Assembly (NCBI RefSeq): GCF_040901545.1 | Contig: NZ_JBBDYL010000052.1 | Location: forward strand, 1-64,000 | DNA: 64,000 bases | Reading direction: 5' to 3' | From: Sulfuricaulis sp040901545 | GTDB lineage: Bacteria > Pseudomonadota > Gammaproteobacteria > Acidiferrobacterales > Sulfurifustaceae | Shown here: piece by piece, positions 16,406 to 24,440 of the stretch | Numbering within the stretch: position 1 is the stretch's first letter | How the letters are laid out: every line of letters starts with the position of its first letter | Made by a program: the position numbers and the translations under genes | Notes under the pieces: generated by a model | Seen by the model: only the letters and a program-made list of their open reading frames with translations | The model's database searches: none | What the model was told of the DNA's origin: nothing

Positions 16406-18434
16406 ATTCCCCCAGGCGAACCAACAACTTGCCGAACGTTTTCTCGACTATCTTATATCAGATGAGACACAAGAGCGGATTCGTAATTTCGGTATTAACA
16501 AATTTGGTGCGCAAATATATACGCCCTCTGCGGATTATGACAAGGGACTACTGGCACGTCGTGGACAAGTCGCGCTGGAAAAGAAAAAATACGAACTAAA
16601 ACTGATGGCAGGATTAGTGACGGTATTCCTGGCATTATCAATATTTTCCAGCCTCTTGCTGATACGAATGCGTAAACTCGACAAAATCCGGCGTCGCAGC
16701 GAGGAGCGGTTCAGGCTTGCTGTCGCTGGAACGAACGACGGAATATTTGATTGGGACGTGCTGACTGATAGAGCGTATTTTTCACCGAGACTCAGGCAAA
16801 TATTAATGCTTGAATCAGACCAAGATTTTTTCAGCAATCCAAAATATTTGATTTCCGAAAGAATCGCACCGCCGGATCAACCCACCATCCTGGGTAAACT
16901 CGAGTCGTATTTGCAAAAAGGAACGGGTGATGATCTCTACCAGGCCGAATTTCGCATGCAGGGTATTCAAGACCATCGCTGGATCTTGATACGCAGCAAA
17001 GCCATACGCAGTCCCACCGGCGAAGCCGTGCGCCTGTCCGGTTCATTTACCGATATTACATCCCGCAAAACAGTGGAAGCCATGATTGAGCACCAGGCGC
17101 TCCATGATGCCCTGACGAATTTACCTAATCGCGCCTTACTGCATGACCGGCTTACGCACGCCATCCAGTTGGCAGAGCGACAGAATACTTATCTTGCTCT
17201 TCTCGTCATGGATTTGGATCGCTTCAAGGATATCAACGATACGTTGGGACATCAGGTTGGCGACAAGATACTCCAGCAAGTCGCCAAGCGCCTACAACAT
17301 ATCCTGCGTCCTTCGGATACCATTGCGCGTCTTGGTGGAGACGAATTCGCCGTGTTGTTACCCGTTACGGATGTCACTTATGCGAATCATATCGCACAAA
17401 AAATCATTCTGGTTCTGAAGAAAGTATTCGTATATGAACGGCACACTCTATATGTGGGCGGAAGCCTCGGTATTGCAATATATCCGGATCATGGACTCGA
17501 TGCTGAAACATTAATCCAGCACGCTGATGTTGCCATGTATCTAGCCAAACGCGGAAATAGCGGTTGTGCTTTCTACGACCCACAACAAGATCGTCACAGT
17601 GTCACGCGCCTCGCTTTGGAGAGGGACCTCCACGATGCCATTGATAATAACTCACTTGAACTGTATTACCAGCCTCAAATAGATATAAAAACACAAAACG
17701 TCGTTGGCGTTGAAGCCCTGTTACGCTGGAAACATCCGCAGCGCGGCATGATACCGCCTGATGAAATGATCCCTATCGCCGAACAAACCGGACTGATCAG
17801 GCCATTAACCATGTGGGTACTCAACAATGCGCTGAAGCAGGTAGATACCTGGCGACGTCAGGGTATCCAGATGAATGTATCTGTCAATCTCTCGGTTTGG
17901 AATATTCAGGATCTGTCGCTGGTTGATGAACTGAAGGCAATCTTTTCCACCTGGAACATTCCCCCGTCATTCCTGAAACTGGAAATTACTGAAAGCGCAA
18001 TGATGGCCAATCCTGAGCGTGCACTCGAAGTGTTAACCGGTCTTCATTCAATGAATGTCCATTTGTCCGTGGATGATTTCGGTACCGGATTTTCTTCACT
18101 CGCTTATTTGAGAAAATTCCCGGTTTCTTCGCTCAAAATTGACAAGTCATTTGTGATGAACATGGCGGGCGACGAGAACGATACCACGATTGTCGTTTCC
18201 ACTATTGAACTCGCGCATAACCTTGGTCTCTCCGTGGTGGCGGAGGGCGTTGAGAACGAGAAGGTTCTTGGCCTGTTGGCCAAACACGGCTGCGATATCG
18301 CGCAAGGGTATTATCTGGGGCGCCCCATGCCGCAGGCCGATATCACGCGTTACCTGGAAGCCCATCGTGGCGCAATGGGGGTAAATAAATTGTCAGGCAA
18401 TTCGGCACATAAATCGGGTCGGCTGCTGTCCTAG
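16218..18434 (+). CDS. PAS-GGDEF-EAL c-di-GMP enzyme (C-terminal part of frameshifted gene)
   Basis: From codon 28 onward this frame continues the TupA-like domain (ETYLVNRELIAGG to YTPSADYDKG), then a membrane helix near residues 125-150, a PAS domain near 158-275, GGDEF near 290-450 and EAL near 465-720. The cyclase motif RLGGDEFAVLL and the phosphodiesterase motifs VEALLRW, LEITES, DDFGTGFSS and AEGVEN are intact, so both synthesis and breakdown of c-di-GMP are possible. The first 27 codons overlap the binding-domain frame and are probably not translated. The original product was about 906 residues, a membrane sensor with a periplasmic oxyanion-type domain and cytoplasmic output. Either the gene is freshly broken, the base is an assembly error, or the C-terminal part starts at an internal site. 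Confidence 0.8.
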   Translation: MKLIMSARQQHSETQLYSAVTRLPISETYLVNRELIAGGVIPLFRDNILLRNYYSAIVINANRFPQANQQLAERFLDYLISDETQERIRNFGINKFGAQIYTPSADYDKGLLARRGQVALEKKKYELKLMAGLVTVFLALSIFSSLLLIRMRKLDKIRRRSEERFRLAVAGTNDGIFDWDVLTDRAYFSPRLRQILMLESDQDFFSNPKYLISERIAPPDQPTILGKLESYLQKGTGDDLYQAEFRMQGIQDHRWILIRSKAIRSPTGEAVRLSGSFTDITSRKTVEAMIEHQALHDALTNLPNRALLHDRLTHAIQLAERQNTYLALLVMDLDRFKDINDTLGHQVGDKILQQVAKRLQHILRPSDTIARLGGDEFAVLLPVTDVTYANHIAQKIILVLKKVFVYERHTLYVGGSLGIAIYPDHGLDAETLIQHADVAMYLAKRGNSGCAFYDPQQDRHSVTRLALERDLHDAIDNNSLELYYQPQIDIKTQNVVGVEALLRWKHPQRGMIPPDEMIPIAEQTGLIRPLTMWVLNNALKQVDTWRRQGIQMNVSVNLSVWNIQDLSLVDELKAIFSTWNIPPSFLKLEITESAMMANPERALEVLTGLHSMNVHLSVDDFGTGFSSLAYLRKFPVSSLKIDKSFVMNMAGDENDTTIVVSTIELAHNLGLSVVAEGVENEKVLGLLAKHGCDIAQGYYLGRPMPQADITRYLEAHRGAMGVNKLSGNSAHKSGRLLS
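16295..16301 (+). other. Single-base frameshift joining the two frames
   Basis: The sequence GGAAACC contains one A too many: deleting it joins the SYTFTDLG and TYLVNREL parts of the TupA-like domain into one reading. Three A residues are too short for typical polymerase slippage, so a mutation or a sequencing error is more likely than programmed frameshifting. Confidence 0.75.
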
Positions 18435-18839
18435 GAATGCGCTAGAGCACTCACGAATTTAACCATAATTTCGATATGGGATTCGTATCATCACCATAAA
18501 TCGAAAAATTTGTTGCTTGCGGACTCATTAACAAATTCATAATATAGTCCGGCAGTTAGAGTACATTTCTATAGTAGATTTGTAAATTATCATAGAAAAA
18601 TGTAAGTGAATCGCTGAATTTATTTGCGATGCGCCTGACACGGGAGGCCATGTACCTCCAAGTGAGAACGAGAGGGGCTTCACATCCATGCGTTGTGGTC
18701 GTGCTGTCGTGAAATCAGCCATCGATATCGCTGTTGGTTGACAGGCAGTCTTTTAAGGTGACTGCTCCATGCGCAAACCGAGATCCAACTAACAATATTT
18801 CCGTTTCAAAAATGGAGTAACTTCACCAAGGAGCAACAG
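18435..18839. other. Gene-free 405 bp upstream of selD
   Basis: No credible gene is present. Two small inverted repeats stand out: GGAGG/CCTCC at 18643-18659 and GCAGTC/GACTGC at 18745-18765. A TTGACA at 18738-18743 is a possible -35 box without a convincing -10. The stretch 18625-18710 is more GC-rich than the AT-rich part before it and could be a transcribed leader; no known riboswitch was recognised. Confidence 0.4.
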
Positions 18840-19892
18840 ATGGATGCACAGAAACTCACGTCGTTTTCTGCGTCGGGAGGTTGCGGCTGCAAAATTGATC
18901 CCACGGCGCTGCAACAAATTCTGGAGAAAGTTCCAAAACAGTGGAGTCAACCTGACCTGCTAGTCGGCATCGAAAATAATGATGATGCTGCCGTCATGCG
19001 AATCAACGAGCATGAATCGCTGATTTTCAGCAGTGATTTTTCCACCCCTATTGTTGACGATCCCTGTATTTACGGCCGCGTCGCCGCCGCTAACGCCCTC
19101 AGTGATATTTATGCCATGGGGGCTGATCCGCTTATCGCTACTGCCATTGTTGGTTTCCCCATCAATCATCTTCCCATGGACTCCATGCAGGAAATCATGC
19201 GCGGCGCCGTGGAAATCTGTCAGGAAGCCGGTATCCCCCTCGCCGGCGGTCACAGTATTGATAATCCACAACCAATTTTCGGATTATCTGTTATCGGGAA
19301 AGCCCATACACACTTGGTAAAAACCAATGCGGGCGCACAAATCGGAGATCTATTAATACTTACCAAACCGCTTGGCATTGGAATTCTCGCCAGTGCTATC
19401 AAAATCAACACAATCCGGGAAAATACTTATCAGAAATTCATTCATCATATAACCCAACTTAACAAGCCCGGATCGTGGTTGGGCAAGCAACAAGGCGTGC
19501 ATGCTTTAACCGATATCACAGGATTTGGCCTTGCCGGACATTTATTCGAAATGGCAAAAGCCGGGCGAGTTCGCATGGAAATTAATACTGCCGCCGTTCC
19601 CGTTCTGGAAGAGGCCTGGTCTCTCGTCAGGGAAGGCGTTGTACCCAGCGGAGCCTATCGTAATATGCACAGTTATGGCGACTCGATTCACTTTGATGAT
19701 GAGTGGAACATCGACCATCAATTGGTATTTACTGATCCGCAAACAAATGGCGGATTGCTGATTTCCGCTGTTGCGGAAAAAGCAGATTACTTTATAGAAA
19801 AGCTCAAGGAATTCGGTTTTGCTGAATCTGCCGTGGTAGGCCGGGTCACAGCACTTAATGGCACAGAAGCTCCTGTAGTTTTCAATAAATAA
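18840..19892 (+). CDS. selD: Selenide, water dikinase
   Basis: A 350-residue SelD that makes selenophosphate from selenide and ATP for selenocysteine tRNA or selenouridine. The N-terminal catalytic motif is GGCGCKID, where C15 and K18 correspond to E. coli C17 and K20; it is the cysteine, not the selenocysteine, form. DNDDAAV-like ENNDDAAVM, FSSDFSTPIVDDP and the glycine-rich AGGHSIDNPQP metal and ATP motifs follow. A good ribosome site, AAGGAG, lies just before the ATG. selA, selB, selC and mnmH are not in the window, so the use of the product is unknown here. Confidence 0.96.
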   Translation: MDAQKLTSFSASGGCGCKIDPTALQQILEKVPKQWSQPDLLVGIENNDDAAVMRINEHESLIFSSDFSTPIVDDPCIYGRVAAANALSDIYAMGADPLIATAIVGFPINHLPMDSMQEIMRGAVEICQEAGIPLAGGHSIDNPQPIFGLSVIGKAHTHLVKTNAGAQIGDLLILTKPLGIGILASAIKINTIRENTYQKFIHHITQLNKPGSWLGKQQGVHALTDITGFGLAGHLFEMAKAGRVRMEINTAAVPVLEEAWSLVREGVVPSGAYRNMHSYGDSIHFDDEWNIDHQLVFTDPQTNGGLLISAVAEKADYFIEKLKEFGFAESAVVGRVTALNGTEAPVVFNK

Positions 19893-19911
19893 TCCTTCCT
19901 GATCTGCCGTC

Positions 19912-20697
19912 ATGGACCCAGGGATGTTCCCGACACTGTTTGCGCTCGGGCTTGTCGGGGGGTTTGTGTCGGGACTCCTTGGTATAGGTGGAGGGATCGT
20001 CATGGTACCGCTGCTGTTGTACGTCCCCACAGCACTGGGAGTGGGGGCACTCAGCATGAAAACAGCCGCAAGCCTTACCGCCGTACAAAGCTTCTTCGGC
20101 GCCATTTCTGGCGCGATAGGCCACAAGAGACACAAACGGATCAGCGTCCCGCTCGCCTATGCCATGGGCGGAAGCACCGTGATCGGATCGCTCTCCGGGT
20201 CAATTGTGTCGGTCTATTTAACTTCCAAGGTATTGCTCATGGTGTTTGCCGCAATGGCCATCGTGGCGGCAGTAATGATGTTGATTCCCATCCAGGAAAC
20301 CGGATCAGAGCCCGAAGTCGAAAGGCTTGAATTTAATAAACCGCTTGCCGTACTCGTTGGGCTCATTATTGGAACGCTTTCGGGCATTATTGGACAAGGC
20401 GGGGCGTTTCTTTTTGTTCCTGCGATGCTTTATATACTTCGAATACCAACGCGCATTACCATCGGTACCACGCTGGTGGTGGGACTTGCCTCTTCAACGG
20501 CTGTTTTACTCGGACGGGTGGGAACCAATCAGATTCCTTATTTGATGTCAGCGATTCTAATAGCCGGAATCCTGATCGGCGCACACGTTGGGAGCACCAT
20601 GAGTCAAAGAACGCCACAACGAGTCCTGCGAGGGATATTGTCGGTATTAATTTTTCTGACTGCGTTAAAAATAAGTTACGAATTGTTAATTGCCTGA
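19912..20697 (+). CDS. TauE/SafE family permease
   Basis: A 261-residue integral membrane protein of the TauE/SafE (sulfite exporter) family. About eight hydrophobic segments form two halves, each starting with the family motif: VGGFVSGLLGIGGGIVMVP near residue 15 and LIIGTLSGIIGQGGAFLFVP near residue 150. A short cytoplasmic basic loop (HKRHKR) follows the third helix. The substrate is unknown; relatives move sulfite, sulfoacetate and similar organosulfur anions. It lies 19 bp behind selD. Co-transcription would suggest a chalcogen oxyanion or sulfur compound, but this is inference from position. Confidence 0.88.
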   Translation: MDPGMFPTLFALGLVGGFVSGLLGIGGGIVMVPLLLYVPTALGVGALSMKTAASLTAVQSFFGAISGAIGHKRHKRISVPLAYAMGGSTVIGSLSGSIVSVYLTSKVLLMVFAAMAIVAAVMMLIPIQETGSEPEVERLEFNKPLAVLVGLIIGTLSGIIGQGGAFLFVPAMLYILRIPTRITIGTTLVVGLASSTAVLLGRVGTNQIPYLMSAILIAGILIGAHVGSTMSQRTPQRVLRGILSVLIFLTALKISYELLIA

Positions 20698-20895
20698 AGC
20701 GCGAAGTAAAGTGATTGTGTTGCAATCGAACATCTATCCTGAGACATCGCGAAATTGATTATAAGATAAATACTTTGACGCCTTCATCAAGGATGTAAGG
20801 AAATCTCTCTTGGCAGGGTAAAGTATGCAGCCAGTGGCTTCAATAAAAACTGCAACCAAGCTGAAGTCTTGCAGCAAAGGCAATATGTCTGACTC

Positions 20896-21013
20896 GAACC
20901 TATCTCAAAAACGGTAGGGTGCGCCCTGCGCACCGATCTACGGTTTAAACGAAGCCATGGGTGCGTGGGACGCACCCTACGTGAACCGAAACAGGGTATT
21001 TTGAGATAGGTTC
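20896..21013. mobile_element. MITE-like element, 118 bp
   Basis: Perfect 15-bp terminal inverted repeats, GAACCTATCTCAAAA (20896-20910) and its complement (20999-21013), bound a non-coding element. Inside lies a second inverted repeat, TAGGGTGCG (20915-20923) against CGCACCCTA (20971-20979). There is no open frame for a transposase, and a target duplication is not obvious (flanks CTC and TAG). The element lies between two convergent genes, ending 10 bp from the dynamin-like gene stop, and its hairpin potential could also end transcription from both sides. The ends resemble insertion-sequence termini, but the parent element is not in the window. Confidence 0.75.
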
Positions 21014-21023
21014 TAGCAATTAC

Positions 21024-23045
21024 CTATGGAGACAGGGGGCGGTGAATTCGCTCGAGCAGGGTTTCCGTGGTCTTCATCTGGGATTCTAGATCTTTACGTA
21101 CTTCTTCCATCTCGGCGATACGCTCACCGAGACTATCCATGTTTTCATGGATTTTCTTAAGCGATTCGAAGCTTCGATCAATCATGACCTTGTGTTGCTG
21201 GATTTGGGCAAACACCGGGTTAACGGCAGCCTGAAACCAGTTTTTCGCAGCGGTATTGCATTCATTGAACAGCTGACGGGCCTGGCTGACGAGGGTTATG
21301 AAGAATTTTTTAATTACAAAATGCTGTTCGGTCATGACCGTAACAGGACTATCACGAAATGCATTTGCTCTTTCTTCGAGCTTTTTAAATTCCATCACAT
21401 ATGAGAGCAGCGATAATCTCGGCGGTATTATCTTCGACAGGCCATATTCCGTGTGCAGTCTTAAATAAATGGCCTCGATAACCTTGCGTATTTCATCAGC
21501 TTCCTGACTGACTTTTTCCATGCGTTCCAGAGTCCCTTTGAAGAATGTTGCCATACCGGATTTAAGTCCGCGTGTTGTCCAGGTTTCATTCATTTCCACA
21601 CGTGTCTTGACGATTAATTCGTCCAAACTTTTCATGCTCAGAAAACCAAGCAGAATCTGTGCTTGCCTGGAGAGCGCAGCACGCGTAATTTGAAAACCTT
21701 CTAGTTCTTTATCGTACTTTTGTTTTTCTTGCCGCATGCGTGCAATCATCTTTTGAATTGCATCAAGGTTCCTGCCACTCAATGCCTTTAAATCCGTAAG
21801 CTGTTTATTGACACTTGTAAGCCTGGATTCAATCAGCGCGCGATTGCTTTCAACCCTCCCGCTGATCTCATGCACGATTCGATTACGTATCAGCGTGTGC
21901 CGAGATGGTATGATTTCCTCGGACAGGGTGTGCTCCAATGCCGGTAACCCGCTCTTCTCGGTTAACGTACGGTCATTCTTGATTCTGGCAACCAGACCTT
22001 TTTGTGCGGAGACAGGAAAAATGATTTTTCTATCTACATGCAATGCGCGCGATGTCTCTTCAATCTGTCGTGCAATGCCTTTGGATATTGCGGAATCCTG
22101 TTGCAGTTCGTCCCAGAGAATGTCTATTTTGTTAAGCACAACAAGATGTGTATTTCCTTTTATGGCATTGACATGATTCGTCCACACTTCATGATCGGTT
22201 TTGGTGACACCCGTATCGGCTGCAAGCACAAACAGGATTGCCTGCGCATTGGGAAGCGTATTAAGGGTCAGTTCCGGCTCGTGGCCGAGCGCATTCAGGC
22301 CCGGCGTGTCCAGTACAGCCAGTCCCTGCTTCAGCAGTGGATGTGGGAAGTTGACGATGGCATGCCGCCATACGGGTACATCAACCAGCTCTTTGGTTGA
22401 TGATTGCACTGACTCAATGCGTGAATTGTAAAGCCCCAGTTCCTGGGCTTCTCGAACAGTGACTTTCTTGGTTCGCGTTATCTCGGAAAATGCCTCGTTG
22501 ATTTCATCCGCAGATCCCAATTTCAGTATATGCAGTGTCGTCCAGTGGATCGGCGTGCGCTTGTAATCGGAAATTGTCAATGCTGTTTTGCGAGTTTCAA
22601 TCGGCAGAAGCTTGACGCATGGTCCATCTTCCTCCACCCAGCGCAGTTCGGTTGGACACATGGTTGTGCGTCCGGCGGAAGAGGGCAGAAGCCGCTGCTT
22701 GTAATCCGAGAAAAAAATGGCGTTCAGCAGTTCAGTTTTTCCGCGCGAAAATTCGCCCACTAACGCAACCGTCAATTTGTCAGATTGGAGTGTTTCAATC
22801 AACTCGTATACGCGCAAATCCTGTTCGCCATCGGCGAATCCCTGGCGCTCAACCCAGCTTTGATAATCGGCTATCGCCTGGGCGAGATCATCTCGCCAGC
22901 GCTTGAACACCGCCACATGCTTTGAAAAACTGTCCGCGGCCGATTTGGAAGCCCTGGACTGGATAAAACTTTCCAGTGCGACGACGTTGTTGTTGTCGGC
23001 ATCTTTGGATTCCTGAGAAATTGATGCACCGGCTTTGGTATTCAA
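21024..23045 (-). CDS. Dynamin-like GTPase
   Basis: A 673-residue protein with an N-terminal dynamin-type GTPase domain. G1 is VALVGEFSRGKTELL near residue 95, G2 includes TTMCPTE, G3 is LDTPGLNAL and G4 is LNKIDIL. The remaining 350 residues are helical with long heptad-like stretches near 390-470 and at the C-terminal end, as in bacterial dynamin-like proteins. No clear transmembrane paddle is visible, though LLGFLSMKSL is hydrophobic. The start is a TTG with a purine-rich AAGGCGGGG upstream; no better ATG exists. The gene stands alone, although many bacterial dynamins occur in pairs. Likely roles are membrane remodelling or stress repair; this is family-based. Confidence 0.85.
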   Translation of the reverse strand: MNTKAGASISQESKDADNNNVVALESFIQSRASKSAADSFSKHVAVFKRWRDDLAQAIADYQSWVERQGFADGEQDLRVYELIETLQSDKLTVALVGEFSRGKTELLNAIFFSDYKQRLLPSSAGRTTMCPTELRWVEEDGPCVKLLPIETRKTALTISDYKRTPIHWTTLHILKLGSADEINEAFSEITRTKKVTVREAQELGLYNSRIESVQSSTKELVDVPVWRHAIVNFPHPLLKQGLAVLDTPGLNALGHEPELTLNTLPNAQAILFVLAADTGVTKTDHEVWTNHVNAIKGNTHLVVLNKIDILWDELQQDSAISKGIARQIEETSRALHVDRKIIFPVSAQKGLVARIKNDRTLTEKSGLPALEHTLSEEIIPSRHTLIRNRIVHEISGRVESNRALIESRLTSVNKQLTDLKALSGRNLDAIQKMIARMRQEKQKYDKELEGFQITRAALSRQAQILLGFLSMKSLDELIVKTRVEMNETWTTRGLKSGMATFFKGTLERMEKVSQEADEIRKVIEAIYLRLHTEYGLSKIIPPRLSLLSYVMEFKKLEERANAFRDSPVTVMTEQHFVIKKFFITLVSQARQLFNECNTAAKNWFQAAVNPVFAQIQQHKVMIDRSFESLKKIHENMDSLGERIAEMEEVRKDLESQMKTTETLLERIHRPLSP

Positions 23046-23372
23046 GGGCGCCCCGCCTTATATTTCGTATAATTAAGGATTTAGCTTATATTTATGCAAA
23101 AGTCAGGCCAGAAGCCGAAATTTCCGGTAAAAACCGTGGTTTTTGCAGTTGTCGGGTCATAAATTCGCGTTTTAGAGGCTGGCATTTCCAGATCCAGAAT
23201 AGTGCATATCCCGACTCATCGGTTCGTGAAATGCGCCGAGCGGAGGACGTCCGCCGACAATTCATTGAAATAATTATCGGTTGCTTGAATCCAAATTCAT
23301 TCTTTACGCGAAAGAATTAACTTAGAATCACCTTTTCAATGGCGTGGCGAATAAAGCGTACAAAACTAAGAT
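23046..23372. other. Divergent intergenic region between dynamin-like gene and apgM-like gene
   Basis: This 327-bp region separates two divergently transcribed genes and should contain both promoters. It is AT-rich towards 23290-23330. No motif strong enough to name was found. Confidence 0.4.
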
Positions 23373-24440
23373 ATGCCTCAATACTCTGACAGCTCGACCA
23401 CCCGCAATCAGCTGACTCTGTACATCCCAGGTATATTCGACCTTCCCGGCGGCAATCAACCTTCGGTGGGCTCGCTACGCGCGCTGGAGAAACTTCTTGT
23501 CCGGTCCGAACAGAAAATTTCACATGCTACAACGGGATATGAAAACGGGTTGTTTTCCCTGTTCGGTATTCACGCCGATGAGAATTCAGATCTGCCGGTG
23601 GCGGCCATAACGCGCATGAACGACATGGGCGTAATTGACAATGACTGGTGGATACGCGCCGATCCGGTTAATCTCAGTCTTGACCGGGAGCGATTGGTGC
23701 TCATTGACGCCCAAAGGCTGGGAATCACTCAAGAACAGGCAAACCGGCTGGTGGGAGAAATAATGGAAGTTTTCAAGGGCGACGGGTGGTTGCTTAAAGC
23801 CCCGTGCCCGGATCGCTGGTATCTTAAACCTCCGAAAAATCACAATATAACTACGTCACCTTTATCACAAGTCATCGGTCAAGATGTTCATCCATACCTG
23901 CCCAAGGGTCCGGACAGCAGGCTTTGGCATACAACACTGAATGAAATCCAGATTATCTTGCATGCATCGAATGTAAATTCTGAACGAGAGCAAGGTGGCA
24001 AACTTCCTGTCAACAGCTTATGGTTCTGGGGTGGAGGCAGGCTTCCACGCATCACGCCGGCATCCTGGACAAAAATCTGGAGCAATGAACCGATAAGTCT
24101 GTCACTGGCGCGCATGTCCGAGATTCCCTGGGGTAGCCCGCCTGGAATCTTCGATATCTGGCTGAAGCATGCCGGGAAGCCCGGTAAACACCTCATCATT
24201 CTAGATGATATTCAATATGTATCGAAATACGAAGACGCTGCCGGATGGAACAAGATTATTCAAGGGATAGAAGATAATTGGATGAAACCGGTATTACATG
24301 CACTCAAATACAACACAATTGCCAGCGCCGAGTTAGTAACTGATATGGGCATGAGTTTTTCACTGACCTCAAGGGATTCTCGCCGTTGGTGGCGATTTCG
24401 CCGCCCACTGGAAACTTACGGTGAACGTCGTAACGGATGA
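23373..24440 (+). CDS. Phosphoglycerate mutase-like protein coupled to recJ
   Basis: A 355-residue protein resembling the conserved proteins annotated as cofactor-independent phosphoglycerate mutase-like (COG4255) that precede recJ in beta- and gammaproteobacteria. The second half shows an alkaline-phosphatase-superfamily-like pattern with LWFWGGGRLP and LIILDDIQY, in which DD may be metal ligands. The usual nucleophile motif of true mutases (DSxG) is not seen, so enzyme activity is doubtful. No signal peptide or membrane segment is present. Its stop overlaps the recJ start as ATGA, so translation of RecJ probably depends on it. The linkage suggests a role in nucleotide metabolism or RecJ control, but the function is unknown. 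Confidence 0.75.
   Translation: MPQYSDSSTTRNQLTLYIPGIFDLPGGNQPSVGSLRALEKLLVRSEQKISHATTGYENGLFSLFGIHADENSDLPVAAITRMNDMGVIDNDWWIRADPVNLSLDRERLVLIDAQRLGITQEQANRLVGEIMEVFKGDGWLLKAPCPDRWYLKPPKNHNITTSPLSQVIGQDVHPYLPKGPDSRLWHTTLNEIQIILHASNVNSEREQGGKLPVNSLWFWGGGRLPRITPASWTKIWSNEPISLSLARMSEIPWGSPPGIFDIWLKHAGKPGKHLIILDDIQYVSKYEDAAGWNKIIQGIEDNWMKPVLHALKYNTIASAELVTDMGMSFSLTSRDSRRWWRFRRPLETYGERRNG

Noticed and set aside
18435..18839. tRNA-Sec or a known riboswitch before selD
   Set aside because: No long acceptor arm with TCA anticodon and no recognisable riboswitch core was found.
20896..21013. Complete insertion sequence
   Set aside because: The 118-bp element has no open frame for a transposase and no clear target-site duplication.
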